Of a stretch of DNA of 64,000 bases, positions 1 through 8,341 are shown in pieces. The notes under the pieces were generated by a model that saw only the letters and a list, made by a program, of their open reading frames with translations, was not told the origin of the DNA and ran no database searches. Position numbers and translations under genes: made by a program. Origin of the DNA: Bittarella massiliensis (ex Durand et al. 2017) (lineage in GTDB: Bacteria > Bacillota > Clostridia > Oscillospirales > Ruminococcaceae); the NCBI RefSeq assembly GCF_017566145.1, contig NZ_JABFCL010000008.1:1-64000 (forward strand), read 5' to 3'. Within the stretch, counting starts at the first letter, position 1; every line of letters begins with the position of its first letter.

Positions 1-284
1 TGCGGGGCCACAGCGGCTTCGCCGTGGTAGACGGTCTGCTGGGCGTCGCCGGAGACGGTGCCGTGCTCGCCGGGCAGGAAGGTGACGGTGTAAGAGGCTC
101 GGTTATAGAGGGCGGTGACGGTCAGTTCGCCGGTGACGTTGGAGAAGTCGGCGTCCCAGCCGGCAAACAGCCAGCCCTCGTCGGGGGTGGCCTGCGGGGC
201 CACAGCGGCTTCGCCGTGGTAGACGGTCTGCTGGGCGTCGCCGGAGATGGTGCCGTGCTCGCCGGGCAGGAAGGTGACGGTGTA
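1..284 (-). repeat. Direct repeat of 192 bp period (64-aa protein repeat)
   Basis: Bases 1-92 recur at 193-284 with a single visible difference (gagacgg versus gagatgg). The period of 192 bp equals 64 codons, so it encodes tandem copies of the InlB-like module of the surface protein. The near identity at DNA level points to recent duplication or gene conversion. Confidence 0.9.
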
Positions 285-1904
285 GGACAGGTGGGTGGTG
301 GAGGCCTGAAGGGTGAGCTCGTCGCTGATGCGAGTCTCAAAGTCAAAGGCTCTGCCGTCGAGTTGCCAGCCGTCAAAGCGGTAGCCATCGTTTGCCTGGA
401 AAGCGGGGGCGGTCAGCCTGCCGTTGTGAGGAACTGTGAGGGTTGCCTGTTCCACCGTGCCGGCCGCGGTGTCATAGCGCAAGACGACCTGATGGCTGGC
501 CGGGGTGTAGGAGATGGTATAGACGTTCTGGGCGGCCATATTCTCAACCAACACGCTATCGCCGCTGACAGGGGCGCCTTTGTAGTCGGTGATGCCGCCG
601 TAGACATAGCCTACCAGCGTCTTCTTCTCGGGGATGGCAAAGCTGCCGCCCACCGGTACGGAGGTGTGCTGATCCTGGGCGAGAGTGACGGTATTTTCCT
701 GATCGCCGACGAGTTCGGTCACCTGGCCCAACGGTTGGTTGGTCTCGCTGTTGATGTAGAAAAAGGTGACAGTGTTGGTCTGCCGGGCGAACTGGGCCAC
801 ATAGGTCACGTCGGCAGCCAGGGGGGCTTTGACGGTTTTTTGATCGGCGGGGAGGACGATGGTGTCGCTTCCTTCCTTGGCCCAACCGGCAAAGGTCCAG
901 CCCTTTTTGGCGGTGACAGTGGGGACGTTGATCTTGCCTGCACCGTAGACCGACTGCACAGGGGTGCCGGCGGTGATGGCGCCCTTGGCGCTGTCGTCCA
1001 CCCGGAAGGTCACGGTGTTTTGACGGGTGCCGTTCACCGCCACGTCGGCGGTGGCGACAACGGTGCCGTCTTTCAGGTGCAGTTGGGCGGTGAGTACGGC
1101 AGAGGCGTTGTTGTTTTGCAGTTTGGTGACGGTGTAGACCTCGCCGCTTTTCAAGTTGACACCGTAGTCGTCATTGCCGTCAAAGGTCAGGTAGTTGCCG
1201 ACGAGATCGGTCTTGCCGATTTCAGCGGTGTAGGCCTCGGGGATGGTGACGCTGCCGAAGTTTTCGACTTTAGGGCAGGCGAGGTAGTCCCGCTCGTTGT
1301 TGTTGCGGTCTCTGGTATACGCCTTGACGGAAACTTTGTAGCTGGTGCCGGGTTTCAGATCGACCCGGTTGCCGCCGCCGGCACCGAGGATAAACTGCTG
1401 GTCGACCCAGTAGCCGCTGCCAACGCCTTCGAGTTTGTGGTTGCCGTCCAGGGGGTAGGTGATGGTGGTGCGCACCGTCTCGCCCTGGCCCTTGGGAGTG
1501 AAGGTGTACTCGATGCGCTGGATGTCGTAGTAGGTGTCGGTGTAGGAGCCGCGCACCAGCTTAAAGCCGAGGCGAAAGCCCCTGTCGCTCACCGTCTTGG
1601 CAGCGGTGTTTTCCAGCGAAGGGGAAAGGGAGACGTCCGCGCTCTCTCCGTTTTTGAGGGAGAGGTTGGCGGGGTTGGCGGCCAGGGAGGCAGTCAGCTT
1701 GTAGGTGACGGTTTCCATGTTGTGGGGGGTGGTGATGGAGTAGGTCTTGTGGTCAAATTTCACCTCGCTACAATGCCAAGTGGAGTTTTGCTCGGTGACC
1801 GAAGAAGAGCCGATGCCGGGCTCGGCCTTGGCAAAGGCCGTGGCGGGAAAGCAGCCCAGTGCCAAAACAAGGGCAGTTAAGCAGGCCAGCACTCGTTTTC
1901 TCAT
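1..1904 (-). CDS. Secreted surface protein with InlB-like B-repeats, N-terminal part
   Basis: About 634 residues are visible; the gene runs off the left edge. The ATG at 1904 follows an AGAGGAGGAATC ribosome site and opens a classic signal peptide: MRKR, a hydrophobic stretch, then an ATAFA cleavage region. Aromatic and threonine-rich domains follow. From about residue 315 there are Listeria-Bacteroides/InlB B-type modules, recognisable by VTFxxxxxG starts and WxFAGW cores. The last two visible modules are near-identical 64-residue units, each containing YTVTFLPGEHGT. Such modules are found in cell-wall or secreted adhesins of Bacillota. The anchor would lie beyond the window. The long plus-strand open frame over this gene is a composition shadow. 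Substrate or ligand cannot be told. Confidence 0.85.
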   Translation of the reverse strand, partial: MRKRVLACLTALVLALGCFPATAFAKAEPGIGSSSVTEQNSTWHCSEVKFDHKTYSITTPHNMETVTYKLTASLAANPANLSLKNGESADVSLSPSLENTAAKTVSDRGFRLGFKLVRGSYTDTYYDIQRIEYTFTPKGQGETVRTTITYPLDGNHKLEGVGSGYWVDQQFILGAGGGNRVDLKPGTSYKVSVKAYTRDRNNNERDYLACPKVENFGSVTIPEAYTAEIGKTDLVGNYLTFDGNDDYGVNLKSGEVYTVTKLQNNNASAVLTAQLHLKDGTVVATADVAVNGTRQNTVTFRVDDSAKGAITAGTPVQSVYGAGKINVPTVTAKKGWTFAGWAKEGSDTIVLPADQKTVKAPLAADVTYVAQFARQTNTVTFFYINSETNQPLGQVTELVGDQENTVTLAQDQHTSVPVGGSFAIPEKKTLVGYVYGGITDYKGAPVSGDSVLVENMAAQNVYTISYTPASHQVVLRYDTAAGTVEQATLTVPHNGRLTAPAFQANDGYRFDGWQLDGRAFDFETRISDELTLQASTTHLSYTVTFLPGEHGTISGDAQQTVYHGEAAVAPQATPDEGWLFAGWDADFSNVTGELTVTALYNRASYTVTFLPGEHGTVSGDAQQTVYHGEAAVAP

Positions 1905-2103
1905 TTTGATTCCTCCTCTATTGCAGTGTTCAAGTGTCTCAAAATATGGGATTTCCTCTGTATCTATCCCCATTCTATCGGCAGACGGTCACAGAACCGG
2001 TCACGAAACCGAATTTTTTACAAAAAAGGCAGAACAATTTTTAACGGCTGTCAACAGGGGGAGAAGAGGGCGTCGGGCTGCGCCGGCAAACGGGAAAGAA
2101 AAA

Positions 2104-2129
2104 CGCCCCGGACAGCGGCGTCCGGGGCG
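2104..2129 (-). terminator. Rho-independent terminator of the pilus-like operon
   Basis: Inverted arms CGCCCCGGAC and GTCCGGGGCG with a 6-nt loop are followed on the minus strand by a T run (CGTTTTTC). It lies just after the stop codon of the BTAD regulator gene, the last gene of the cluster. Confidence 0.8.
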
Positions 2130-2142
2130 GGAGGGGCGTTTG

Positions 2143-3351
2143 TCAGACAATGGGGGAGAGCTGGCGTGCCTTGGGCTGGAGCCGCACCCCTTTGGGGGGC
2201 TGCTCGGCGGCGAAGAATTTCTGCAGTCGCTCGGTGATGATCTCCACGTCAGAGAACTGGCGCACCGAGAGCATGAGGATGTACTGGCTCTTGGAGTAGC
2301 GGGAGAAGACATCTCCCTTGCGCAGGGCTCGGGAGATGGCGCTTTTGAGTTTGAGCATGGCGGTGACATTGAGGTCTTTGGGCAGCACCCCGCCGCCCGG
2401 CTTGGTGAGGGTCAGGAGCAGCAGCGCCACGTTGTTGCCCGCCCGCTCGGCGCTGCGGGCCACCATGTGGTAGATGTGTTTGAACATCTCGTAGGGGCAG
2501 AAATAGGCGCCGCGGATGGGTCGCTGATCCTTGGTGATCTCGTTTAGATCCTCCTGAATCTGCTGCAGATCCTGCTCGATGAGGTTGGTGCCCTCGCTGG
2601 CCCAGAAGTAAATCTGGCGGATCTCGGCGCACAGCCGCTCCCCCAACTCGTCGTAAAAGAGGTTGGCGGTGATGGGATAGTAGTTGAGGATAGCCTTCTT
2701 CATCCCCAACTGCTGCATGGCGGTGAACATATAGAGGTAGATGGGCTCCCGCAGGGGTTCGATCAGGTTGGCCTTGCGGCAGATGGCCAGCACCTCCTCG
2801 CAGTGCTCGCTCGAGGGGTTCTTGAGCAGTTGGGTACAGACGCGATCCACCGCGTCCAGGTAGAGGTGGCGGTAGTAGACGTTGTACTGCACGATCCACC
2901 GCTGGGTGGGGAGGTTTTGCAGCAGGTCCCCCGAGTAGAGGGCAAAAAGGGCCTTTCCCGCCCGGAGAAGTTCGTCGTCGGATGCGCCGGGGCGGGTGAT
3001 GGCGCGGTAGCACGCCTCGGCTTCGTCGGTGTCCAGTTCCACCGGGAAGCCGGGGGCCAGCTGGTAGCGGTTTTTGGAGCTGTGGATACAGTCCCCCTCC
3101 AACCCCGCCGCCCGCAGCTGTTTGCGCAGGTTGTAGATGGCGTTTTTCAGAGCCCCGGCGGGATTTTCTAGATCCTCGTCCTCCCAGAGGGCCTCGATGA
3201 GTTGCTCATTGGTCACCGCCTCCTGCCGGTGCAGCAGCAGGTAGGCAAAGGCCTCCGCCGGGCGGCCCAGCCGGCCCTTGCTCTCCAGCAGGACCCGGTC
3301 GCCCTGCACGGCGCGCAGTCCCCCAAAGAGACGGACAGTCAATGTGTTCAC
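2143..3351 (-). CDS. SARP/BTAD-type transcriptional regulator with degenerate GGDEF-like C-terminus
   Basis: 402 aa. Residues 1-100 look like a winged-helix OmpR/SARP DNA-binding domain (LTVRLFGGLRAV start, then LLLHRQEAVTNEQLIEALW). Residues 100-250 fit a bacterial transcriptional activator (BTAD) helical repeat domain. The last 130 residues resemble a GGDEF fold: LKSAISRALRKGDVFSRYS matches the region before the GGDEF loop, but the loop itself reads SKSQY, so diguanylate cyclase activity is not expected. It is the last gene of the pilus-like cluster, 25 bp after the PilT-like gene. A role in regulating that cluster is inference from position. Confidence 0.75.
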   Translation of the reverse strand: MNTLTVRLFGGLRAVQGDRVLLESKGRLGRPAEAFAYLLLHRQEAVTNEQLIEALWEDEDLENPAGALKNAIYNLRKQLRAAGLEGDCIHSSKNRYQLAPGFPVELDTDEAEACYRAITRPGASDDELLRAGKALFALYSGDLLQNLPTQRWIVQYNVYYRHLYLDAVDRVCTQLLKNPSSEHCEEVLAICRKANLIEPLREPIYLYMFTAMQQLGMKKAILNYYPITANLFYDELGERLCAEIRQIYFWASEGTNLIEQDLQQIQEDLNEITKDQRPIRGAYFCPYEMFKHIYHMVARSAERAGNNVALLLLTLTKPGGGVLPKDLNVTAMLKLKSAISRALRKGDVFSRYSKSQYILMLSVRQFSDVEIITERLQKFFAAEQPPKGVRLQPKARQLSPIV

Positions 3352-3376
3352 GGCAATGCTCCTTTCTCCCGCGGGC

Positions 3377-4444
3377 TTAGCGGCCGGCCTGCAGCTTCTT
3401 CTGCATGGTCTCCAAATGGAGGCAGTACATGGCGGCGGTCTCAGCCGAGATGGCCCCCTGTTTCCAGAGTTCCAGCAGGCTTTGATCCATGGTGCGCATC
3501 CCCTGGTCGGCCCCGGCGAAGATGGCGGAGTCGATCTGGTGGCTCTTTTGCTCCCGGATCATGTTTTTGATGGCGGGGTTGACCAGCATGATCTCAAAGG
3601 CGGGGACCAGCGTTCCGTCCAGAGTGGGGATCAGCTGCTGGCAGATGACCGCCTGCAACACCATGGACAGCTGGACCCGCACCTGCTGTTGGGCGTTGGC
3701 GGGGAAGACGTCGATGATGCGGTCGATGGTGTTGGCCGCGCCGGTGGTGTGCAGGGTGGAGAAGAGCAGCTGCCCGGTCTCGGCGGCGGTCATGGCCACC
3801 TCGATGGTCTCGTAGTCGCGCATCTCCCCCAGCAAGATGACGTCCGGGCTCTCCCGCAGGGCGGCCCGCAGTGCCCGCACATAGCTGCCGGCGTCGCTGG
3901 TGATCTCCCGCTGGGTGACGATGCATTTTTGGTGGCGGTGGATGTACTCAATGGGGTCTTCCATGGTGATGATATGGCCTTCGCGGCTGCGGTTGATGTG
4001 GTCCACCATGCAGGCCAGGGTGGTGGATTTGCCGCTGCCGGCGGGGCCGGTGACCAGCACCAATCCCTTGGTCTTTTCGGCGATCTGCATCACCACCGGG
4101 GGGATGTGCAGGTCCTCCGGCTGGGGCAGGCCGAAGCGGATGACCCGGATCACCGCCGCCAGGCTGCCCCGCTGGCGGAAGATGTTCACCCGAAAGCGCC
4201 CCAGATTTTGAATGGAGAAGGAGAAGTCGTCGTCCCCCTCCAGGGCAAAGTGGGGGGATTGCTCCTTCCCGGCGATCTCGTAGACGGCTTTGACCAACGC
4301 CGCCGTCCGGTCGGGCATCAGCCGCTCCCCCTCGGTGCGGACGATGTGCCCGTTTTGCCGAAAGGAGAGGGGGAGCCCGGCGATGACAAAGATGTCCGAT
4401 GCTCCGCAGTCCACCGCCTGCTTCAAAATTGCTGTGATGTCCAT
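3377..4444 (-). CDS. pilT: PilT-like type IV pilus retraction ATPase
   Basis: 355 aa, the usual PilT length. Visible motifs are Walker A GPAGSGKST, the Asp box ITMEDPIEYIHRHQKC, the Walker B region DVILLGEMRDYETIEVAMTA, and the His box LLFSTLHTTGAANTIDRI. These are hallmarks of the PilT subgroup of secretion ATPases, hexameric motors that depolymerise type IV pili at the inner face of the membrane. It sits downstream of a GspF/PilC-like gene and small pilin-like genes, so it belongs to the same machine. No PilB extension ATPase is seen nearby, so that part must be elsewhere or this ATPase serves as the only motor. Confidence 0.9.
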   Translation of the reverse strand: MDITAILKQAVDCGASDIFVIAGLPLSFRQNGHIVRTEGERLMPDRTAALVKAVYEIAGKEQSPHFALEGDDDFSFSIQNLGRFRVNIFRQRGSLAAVIRVIRFGLPQPEDLHIPPVVMQIAEKTKGLVLVTGPAGSGKSTTLACMVDHINRSREGHIITMEDPIEYIHRHQKCIVTQREITSDAGSYVRALRAALRESPDVILLGEMRDYETIEVAMTAAETGQLLFSTLHTTGAANTIDRIIDVFPANAQQQVRVQLSMVLQAVICQQLIPTLDGTLVPAFEIMLVNPAIKNMIREQKSHQIDSAIFAGADQGMRTMDQSLLELWKQGAISAETAAMYCLHLETMQKKLQAGR

Positions 4445-4484
4445 TGGCCTGATACCTCCCGGATGGTTGGATGTGTTGCCGGCC

Positions 4485-4946
4485 CTAACTTCGGCCGTCC
4501 CAGAGGCCCCCCTGGGGGCCGCCCCCCTCCCAGGGGGTGATGAGCTGCCAGCTGCGCACCCGGTAGCGGGTCTCGCCGCCGGTCAGCTCGACGGCGATCT
4601 GCAGTTGCCTTTCCCCCTGGTCGCCCAGGGTGGCAAAGAGGGTTTTCCCCTCCCACCGCAGCTGCCCTTCCAACCGCTGGGCGGCCAGGGCCGGCAGAGC
4701 GGCGGAGTCTTGGCCCTCTATCTCGAGGAGGAGGGCATCCAGCTGGGCCAGCCACTGCTGGCCCGTCCGTTCCAGGGCGTAGGTGCTGCGGGTGGTCTCG
4801 CCGCTGCGCTCGGCCAGTTTGCGGTCGGCCGCGGCGGTGGTGAGGGAGAGCACCGCCAGGGCCGCCAGGCAGATGCTCATCACCACCAGCAAGATGGTCA
4901 GGGCCCCGGTCCTCACCGGCTGTTGGCCCGCTGTCTGCCGCCTCAC
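4485..4946 (-). CDS. Small single-TM pilus-cluster protein
   Basis: 153 aa. One N-terminal membrane segment (ALTILLVVMSICLAALAVLSL, about residues 14-34) is followed by a helical stretch and a beta-rich, soluble C-terminus ending in WQLITPWEGGG. The start codon overlaps the stop of the upstream gene by 4 nt (ATGA), which implies translational coupling. The shape matches pseudopilin-like or assembly proteins, but no GF(T/S)LxE prepilin leader is seen, so it is either processed differently or is not a pilin. Function is inferred only from context. Confidence 0.7.
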   Translation of the reverse strand: MRRQTAGQQPVRTGALTILLVVMSICLAALAVLSLTTAAADRKLAERSGETTRSTYALERTGQQWLAQLDALLLEIEGQDSAALPALAAQRLEGQLRWEGKTLFATLGDQGERQLQIAVELTGGETRYRVRSWQLITPWEGGGPQGGLWDGRS

Positions 4947-5380
4947 GGCTGTCCCCCCTCTCCCTGCCAGTAGCGGCCGGTCTCCAGGGAGAAACAGGCT
5001 CTCTCCCCCCGGCCGGCGGAAATTTGGGCCCGGGCCAACTGGCCGCCGAAGGTCTCCTCCGTCTGCAGTTCCACCAGTACCCAGCCCTCGCCATCGCCCT
5101 CACCGAGGGGAAGGCGGGCGGTGTAGTCGCCCCCGTCTTGGGACAGCTGGGCCCCGGCCTCCTGCGCGGCCACCACCCAGCCCTCCAGGGAGGGGGAGGC
5201 AGCCAGACGCTCCGCCTCCTCCTCGGCGGCAAATTCGGCCCGGGTCATCTCCTCGGCCAGGCGGCTGTTTCGCAGGGCGGTGGAGAAGAGCTGGGCGATC
5301 ACTGCGGCGGTGCAGAGGAGGAAAAAGAGGGTGATGGCCGTCTCCACGTAGAAGGCGGCACTTCGGTTGCGGCGGCTCAT
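4943..5380 (-). CDS. Single-TM pilin-like protein of the pilus cluster
   Basis: 145 aa. A short basic start (MSRRNRSAAFYVETAI) precedes one membrane segment (TLFFLLCTAAVIAQLF), followed by an amphipathic helix and a beta-rich domain with glycines. FYVE before the hydrophobic run resembles the +1 to +5 region of pilins, in which Glu5 is conserved, but the leader is not canonical. Both ends overlap neighbours by 4 nt (ATGA), so it is tightly coupled with the genes on either side. Exact role unknown. Confidence 0.7.
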   Translation of the reverse strand: MSRRNRSAAFYVETAITLFFLLCTAAVIAQLFSTALRNSRLAEEMTRAEFAAEEEAERLAASPSLEGWVVAAQEAGAQLSQDGGDYTARLPLGEGDGEGWVLVELQTEETFGGQLARAQISAGRGERACFSLETGRYWQGEGGQP

Positions 5381-5847
5381 GGCTCTCCCCCCTCTGTGCT
5401 GCGCAGGGCGTAGGTGAAGGCGGCGCCGTCGATCTCCAGGTGGAGGGTGCTCCCCTCCCGCCGGGCGGCAAACTGCCCGGCGGGGCAGACCACCTGGGCC
5501 AGGGAGGGGTCGCCCCCCGACCCGGCGGGAAGGTATTCCTCCACCAGGTTGCCGCCGGTCAGGTAGATGCGGGTCTCAAAGACCTCGTCCCCCGCCCGTT
5601 CGGAGAGGACCAAGACGTCGCCCGCCGCCCCGTTTTCGACGGCGATTATCCCCGCCTGGTCGCTGCCGCGCAGCTTGGTCAGCAGATAGGCGCGCCCGGA
5701 TCGAACGGCCTGGTTTCCCTCCATCCCGGCCACCGTGTCCCGGTAACTGGACGAGCCCAGGATCACCAGGAGCAATATGGCCAGCAAAAAGGAGAAAAAG
5801 ACGGTTGTCGCCGGTACAAATTGGCCCCTCGCCTGCCTTTTCTTCAC
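5377..5847 (-). CDS. DUF4860-like single-TM protein of the pilus cluster
   Basis: 156 aa from a GTG at 5847, chosen because it follows a GGGGG ribosome site and because an upstream ATG at 5949 would overlap the previous gene. One membrane segment (ATTVFFSFLLAILLLVILGS) is followed by a soluble domain with YLTKLRGSDQAGIIAVENG. This pattern is like DUF4860 proteins, which occur in minor-pilin operons of Clostridia; the family call is from memory and tentative. The stop overlaps the next start. Confidence 0.65.
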   Translation of the reverse strand: MKKRQARGQFVPATTVFFSFLLAILLLVILGSSSYRDTVAGMEGNQAVRSGRAYLLTKLRGSDQAGIIAVENGAAGDVLVLSERAGDEVFETRIYLTGGNLVEEYLPAGSGGDPSLAQVVCPAGQFAARREGSTLHLEIDGAAFTYALRSTEGGEP

Positions 5848-5881
5848 ACCCGATTCCCCCTTCCCCTGACCGCCCTCGCCG

Positions 5882-6208
5882 TCAGCTCTCTTTTTCCAGC
5901 ACTTTGATCTGGGGCGCCACATTGGGGGCGAGGATGTTGTAGTCCACAATGTAGCGCCGGTGGTTGATCTGCAGCCCGTAGCGCTCTTCCAAATACTGCA
6001 AGTCGGCGGGGTAGGCCCCTTCGACGGCGTAGCACTGCACCACCGCCCGGCGCACCGCCGCTTCGGCCGAGGCGGCCGACTGCCGGTTCAAATCCCCCTG
6101 CACCTTGGGCAACAGCAGGAGGCAGCCGGCCAGCAGCAGCGCTGCCAGCGCGAGGAGGAGCAGCCGGACCCGCCCAGCCCGCCGCCGCTGGGCAAACGAG
6201 GTGTACAC
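5882..6208 (-). CDS. Pilin-like small membrane protein
   Basis: 108 aa. A basic N-terminus (QRRRAGRVR) precedes a long hydrophobic helix, then a short soluble domain with AVEGAYPADLQYLEERYG. The phrase YPxxLxxL is common in the globular part of type IVa/T2SS pilins, where it follows the N-terminal helix. A standard leader peptidase site is not obvious. It lies 14 bp after the GspF-like gene. Probably a minor pilin or structural subunit. Confidence 0.65.
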   Translation of the reverse strand: MYTSFAQRRRAGRVRLLLLALAALLLAGCLLLLPKVQGDLNRQSAASAEAAVRRAVVQCYAVEGAYPADLQYLEERYGLQINHRRYIVDYNILAPNVAPQIKVLEKES

Positions 6209-6222
6209 AGCAAAGCCCCCCT

Positions 6223-7266
6223 TTAGCCGATGGCGCCCATGATGCCGATGAGGGGCAGCATGACCGCCAGGAGGATGACCCCCACCGAGAGGGTGAGGAA
6301 GGCTGCCAGCCCCGGCTCAACCGTCGAGAGAGCCCCGTCGATCTGGCGGTCGGACTCCTCCGCAAAGAGGCGGGCGAGGCGGGCCAGCGACTCCTCGCCG
6401 CTCCCGCTCTGAAAGCCGCTGACGAGCATCCGGGCGTAGAGGGAGGGGAAGACCTTTTCGGCGTAGATGGCCGGGGCCAAGCCCTCTCCGGCCTCCATCC
6501 GCTCCCGGCAGCGGGCCAGTTTGGCCCCCAAGAGGGGGTGATCCACCATCTCGCTGGAGACGGCCATGGCCCGGTCGGTGTCCACCCCGCTGGCCAAAAA
6601 GGTGCTCAGGGCCGAGGTGAAACGGGCCAGGGACACCTGATAGGCGACCCCCTTTGTCAGGGGGAGGCGCCGGGCCAGGGCGGCCAGCCGCTGCAATCCC
6701 CGGGGGCGCTTCATCATCTGTAGCCCCGCCAAGAGGAGGACTGCCAGGACCAGGGTGATGGCCAGCACCGCCCAGGCGACCCCTTTGGCCGCCGACATGT
6801 ACCCAACGGAGGAACCGGTCAGGTCCCCTGCCAGCTGGGCGTAGACGCCGGAGAAGACCGGCAGCACCTCAAAGACCAAAAAGAGCATCACCGCGGTCAT
6901 CAAAACCAGCATCACCGTGGGGTAGACCACGGCGCTGCGCAATTTTTTTTGCAGGGCGTCCTGGCCCTCGTAGTAGGCGGCCAGCCGCTTGAGGACCTGT
7001 TCGGTGCGCCCGGCGATCTCGCCCACCTCCACCATGTCGCTCAAATAGTTGGGGAAACAGCCCGCTGCCCGCAGGGAGGCGGGGAGGGAGTGGGTCTCTT
7101 CCAGACAGTCCAAAACCCGCCGCACCCCCTCCTGAAAGGGGCCGGGCTCTATGTCCTCACAAAAGAGTTCCAGCGCCTCGCCGGAGGGGATGCCAGCCCC
7201 CAGCATCATGGATAGATTCTCGCAAAACAGGCTCAGCTCCAGGTCGTTTAACAGCGTCTGTTTCAT
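6223..7266 (-). CDS. Type II secretion/type IV pilus inner-membrane platform protein (GspF/PilC family)
   Basis: 347 aa. The ATG at 7266 follows AGGAGG; an upstream GTG in frame lacks this support. Two T2SSF domains are visible, each a cytoplasmic helical bundle before a membrane segment: the first around residues 10-130 (LCENLSMMLGAGIPSGEAL) with a TM at YPTVMLVLMTAVMLFLVFEV, the second from about residue 200 (FTSALSTFLASGVDTDRAM). The C-terminal TM is LSVGVILLAVMLPLIGIM. GspF/PilC proteins form the platform on which the ATPase acts, which fits the PilT-like gene downstream. Confidence 0.9.
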   Translation of the reverse strand: MKQTLLNDLELSLFCENLSMMLGAGIPSGEALELFCEDIEPGPFQEGVRRVLDCLEETHSLPASLRAAGCFPNYLSDMVEVGEIAGRTEQVLKRLAAYYEGQDALQKKLRSAVVYPTVMLVLMTAVMLFLVFEVLPVFSGVYAQLAGDLTGSSVGYMSAAKGVAWAVLAITLVLAVLLLAGLQMMKRPRGLQRLAALARRLPLTKGVAYQVSLARFTSALSTFLASGVDTDRAMAVSSEMVDHPLLGAKLARCRERMEAGEGLAPAIYAEKVFPSLYARMLVSGFQSGSGEESLARLARLFAEESDRQIDGALSTVEPGLAAFLTLSVGVILLAVMLPLIGIMGAIG

Positions 7267-7296
7267 CTGCCGCCTCCTCTTTTTCTCGCGCACATG

Positions 7297-8205
7297 TCAG
7301 TACACATAGCGGTCGACATAGTTTTTGCCGTCGCCCACAAAATCCTTTAAATCCGCTCCCCCGGCGGCGAAGGTGGTGTCGATGCGCACCCAGTTGCCGG
7401 CCTCCACCTGAAACTCCACCGCGATCCAGCCCGACTCCTCTAAATAGATCAGATTCCAGGCGTGGTAGAGGTCGTTTGGGGCCACGTAGCCGGTGACGAG
7501 TTTGGTGGGGATGCCCTGGCTGCGGAGCATGGCGGCTGCCAGAGCCGCGTAGTCGTAACAGATACCGGTGCCGCTCTCCAGGGTCTCGTCGGGGTCGGGG
7601 GTGTAGCCCTTGGGGACAGTCTCCGCCTTCTCCACGTCGTAGCGGATATTTTTTACAATGTAGTCGTAAATGCTGTTGATCACCCCGATCTGGCTGGTGT
7701 CCTCCGCCGACAGCTGGGCGGCCTTGGCCACGCAGGCGGATTGGGGGGTGTAGTCGACCTGGACGCTGGGGCGGAGAAAGGGGGCGAACTCGCTTGCGAG
7801 CCGCACCTGCCGGGCGGTGGAGAGAAGCTGGGCGTACCGGTCGCCGGTGGTGTTTCGCATCACCCGAAAGGTGTATTCGCCGTCCCCCATCTGCAGGGGG
7901 TAAAAACAGGGGGTGCCGTCGTTTGCCAGGTCGTAGTTGTAGGTCTCCTCCCCTTTGAGCACCTGGAATTTCAGGCGGGCGCTGTGCCTGGCCCGCACCG
8001 CCACATAGCCGTCGGCCAGGTTGGTCAGGTCGATTTCGGCCCCCCCGCCCGAGACCGCGTCGCTGCCGTCAAAGACCGTCTCGGCCAGCGGGGGGCGCCG
8101 GTAGCCTCCGGCGGGGTGGCTCTCCCGCTGGGAGCTGTCGCCGTTACAGCCGCCAAAGAGGAAGAGGGCGGCCAGTGCGGCGGCAAACAGTCGTCTGTAC
8201 TTCAA
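7297..8205 (-). CDS. Transglutaminase-like lipoprotein
   Basis: 302 aa from a TTG at 8205, which follows GGGAGGAGGTG and directly opens a lipoprotein signal: KYRRLF, a hydrophobic stretch, then the lipobox LFGGC. A transglutaminase-like cysteine-protease fold fills the second half: Cys in GTGICYDYAALAAAMLR, His in LYHAWNLIY, Asp in WVRIDTTF, giving the Cys-His-Asp triad. The protein would be membrane-anchored outside the cell. It is the first gene of the pilus-like cluster, 30 bp before the GspF-like gene. A role in cross-linking or processing surface proteins is possible but inferred. Confidence 0.85.
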   Translation of the reverse strand: MKYRRLFAAALAALFLFGGCNGDSSQRESHPAGGYRRPPLAETVFDGSDAVSGGGAEIDLTNLADGYVAVRARHSARLKFQVLKGEETYNYDLANDGTPCFYPLQMGDGEYTFRVMRNTTGDRYAQLLSTARQVRLASEFAPFLRPSVQVDYTPQSACVAKAAQLSAEDTSQIGVINSIYDYIVKNIRYDVEKAETVPKGYTPDPDETLESGTGICYDYAALAAAMLRSQGIPTKLVTGYVAPNDLYHAWNLIYLEESGWIAVEFQVEAGNWVRIDTTFAAGGADLKDFVGDGKNYVDRYVY

Positions 8206-8341
8206 TGGGGCCCCCCACCTCCTCCCGGCGTATATACATTCAGTATAGCACAGTTGTGCGGCCGGCGCCACGCTCTTTTTGGGGGAAAACAGAGAGAGGG
8301 CGCCCCCAAAAGGGCGCCCTCTCAAGGCCGTGTGGCGGGCC

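Noticed and set aside
24..1880. 618-codon plus-strand open frame
   Set aside because: Antisense shadow of the surface protein; no ribosome site, low-complexity Gly/Val/Asp composition, and the minus strand has a signal peptide and known repeats.
3278..4540. 420-codon plus-strand frame over pilT
   Set aside because: Shadow of the PilT-like gene; the minus strand has all ATPase motifs.
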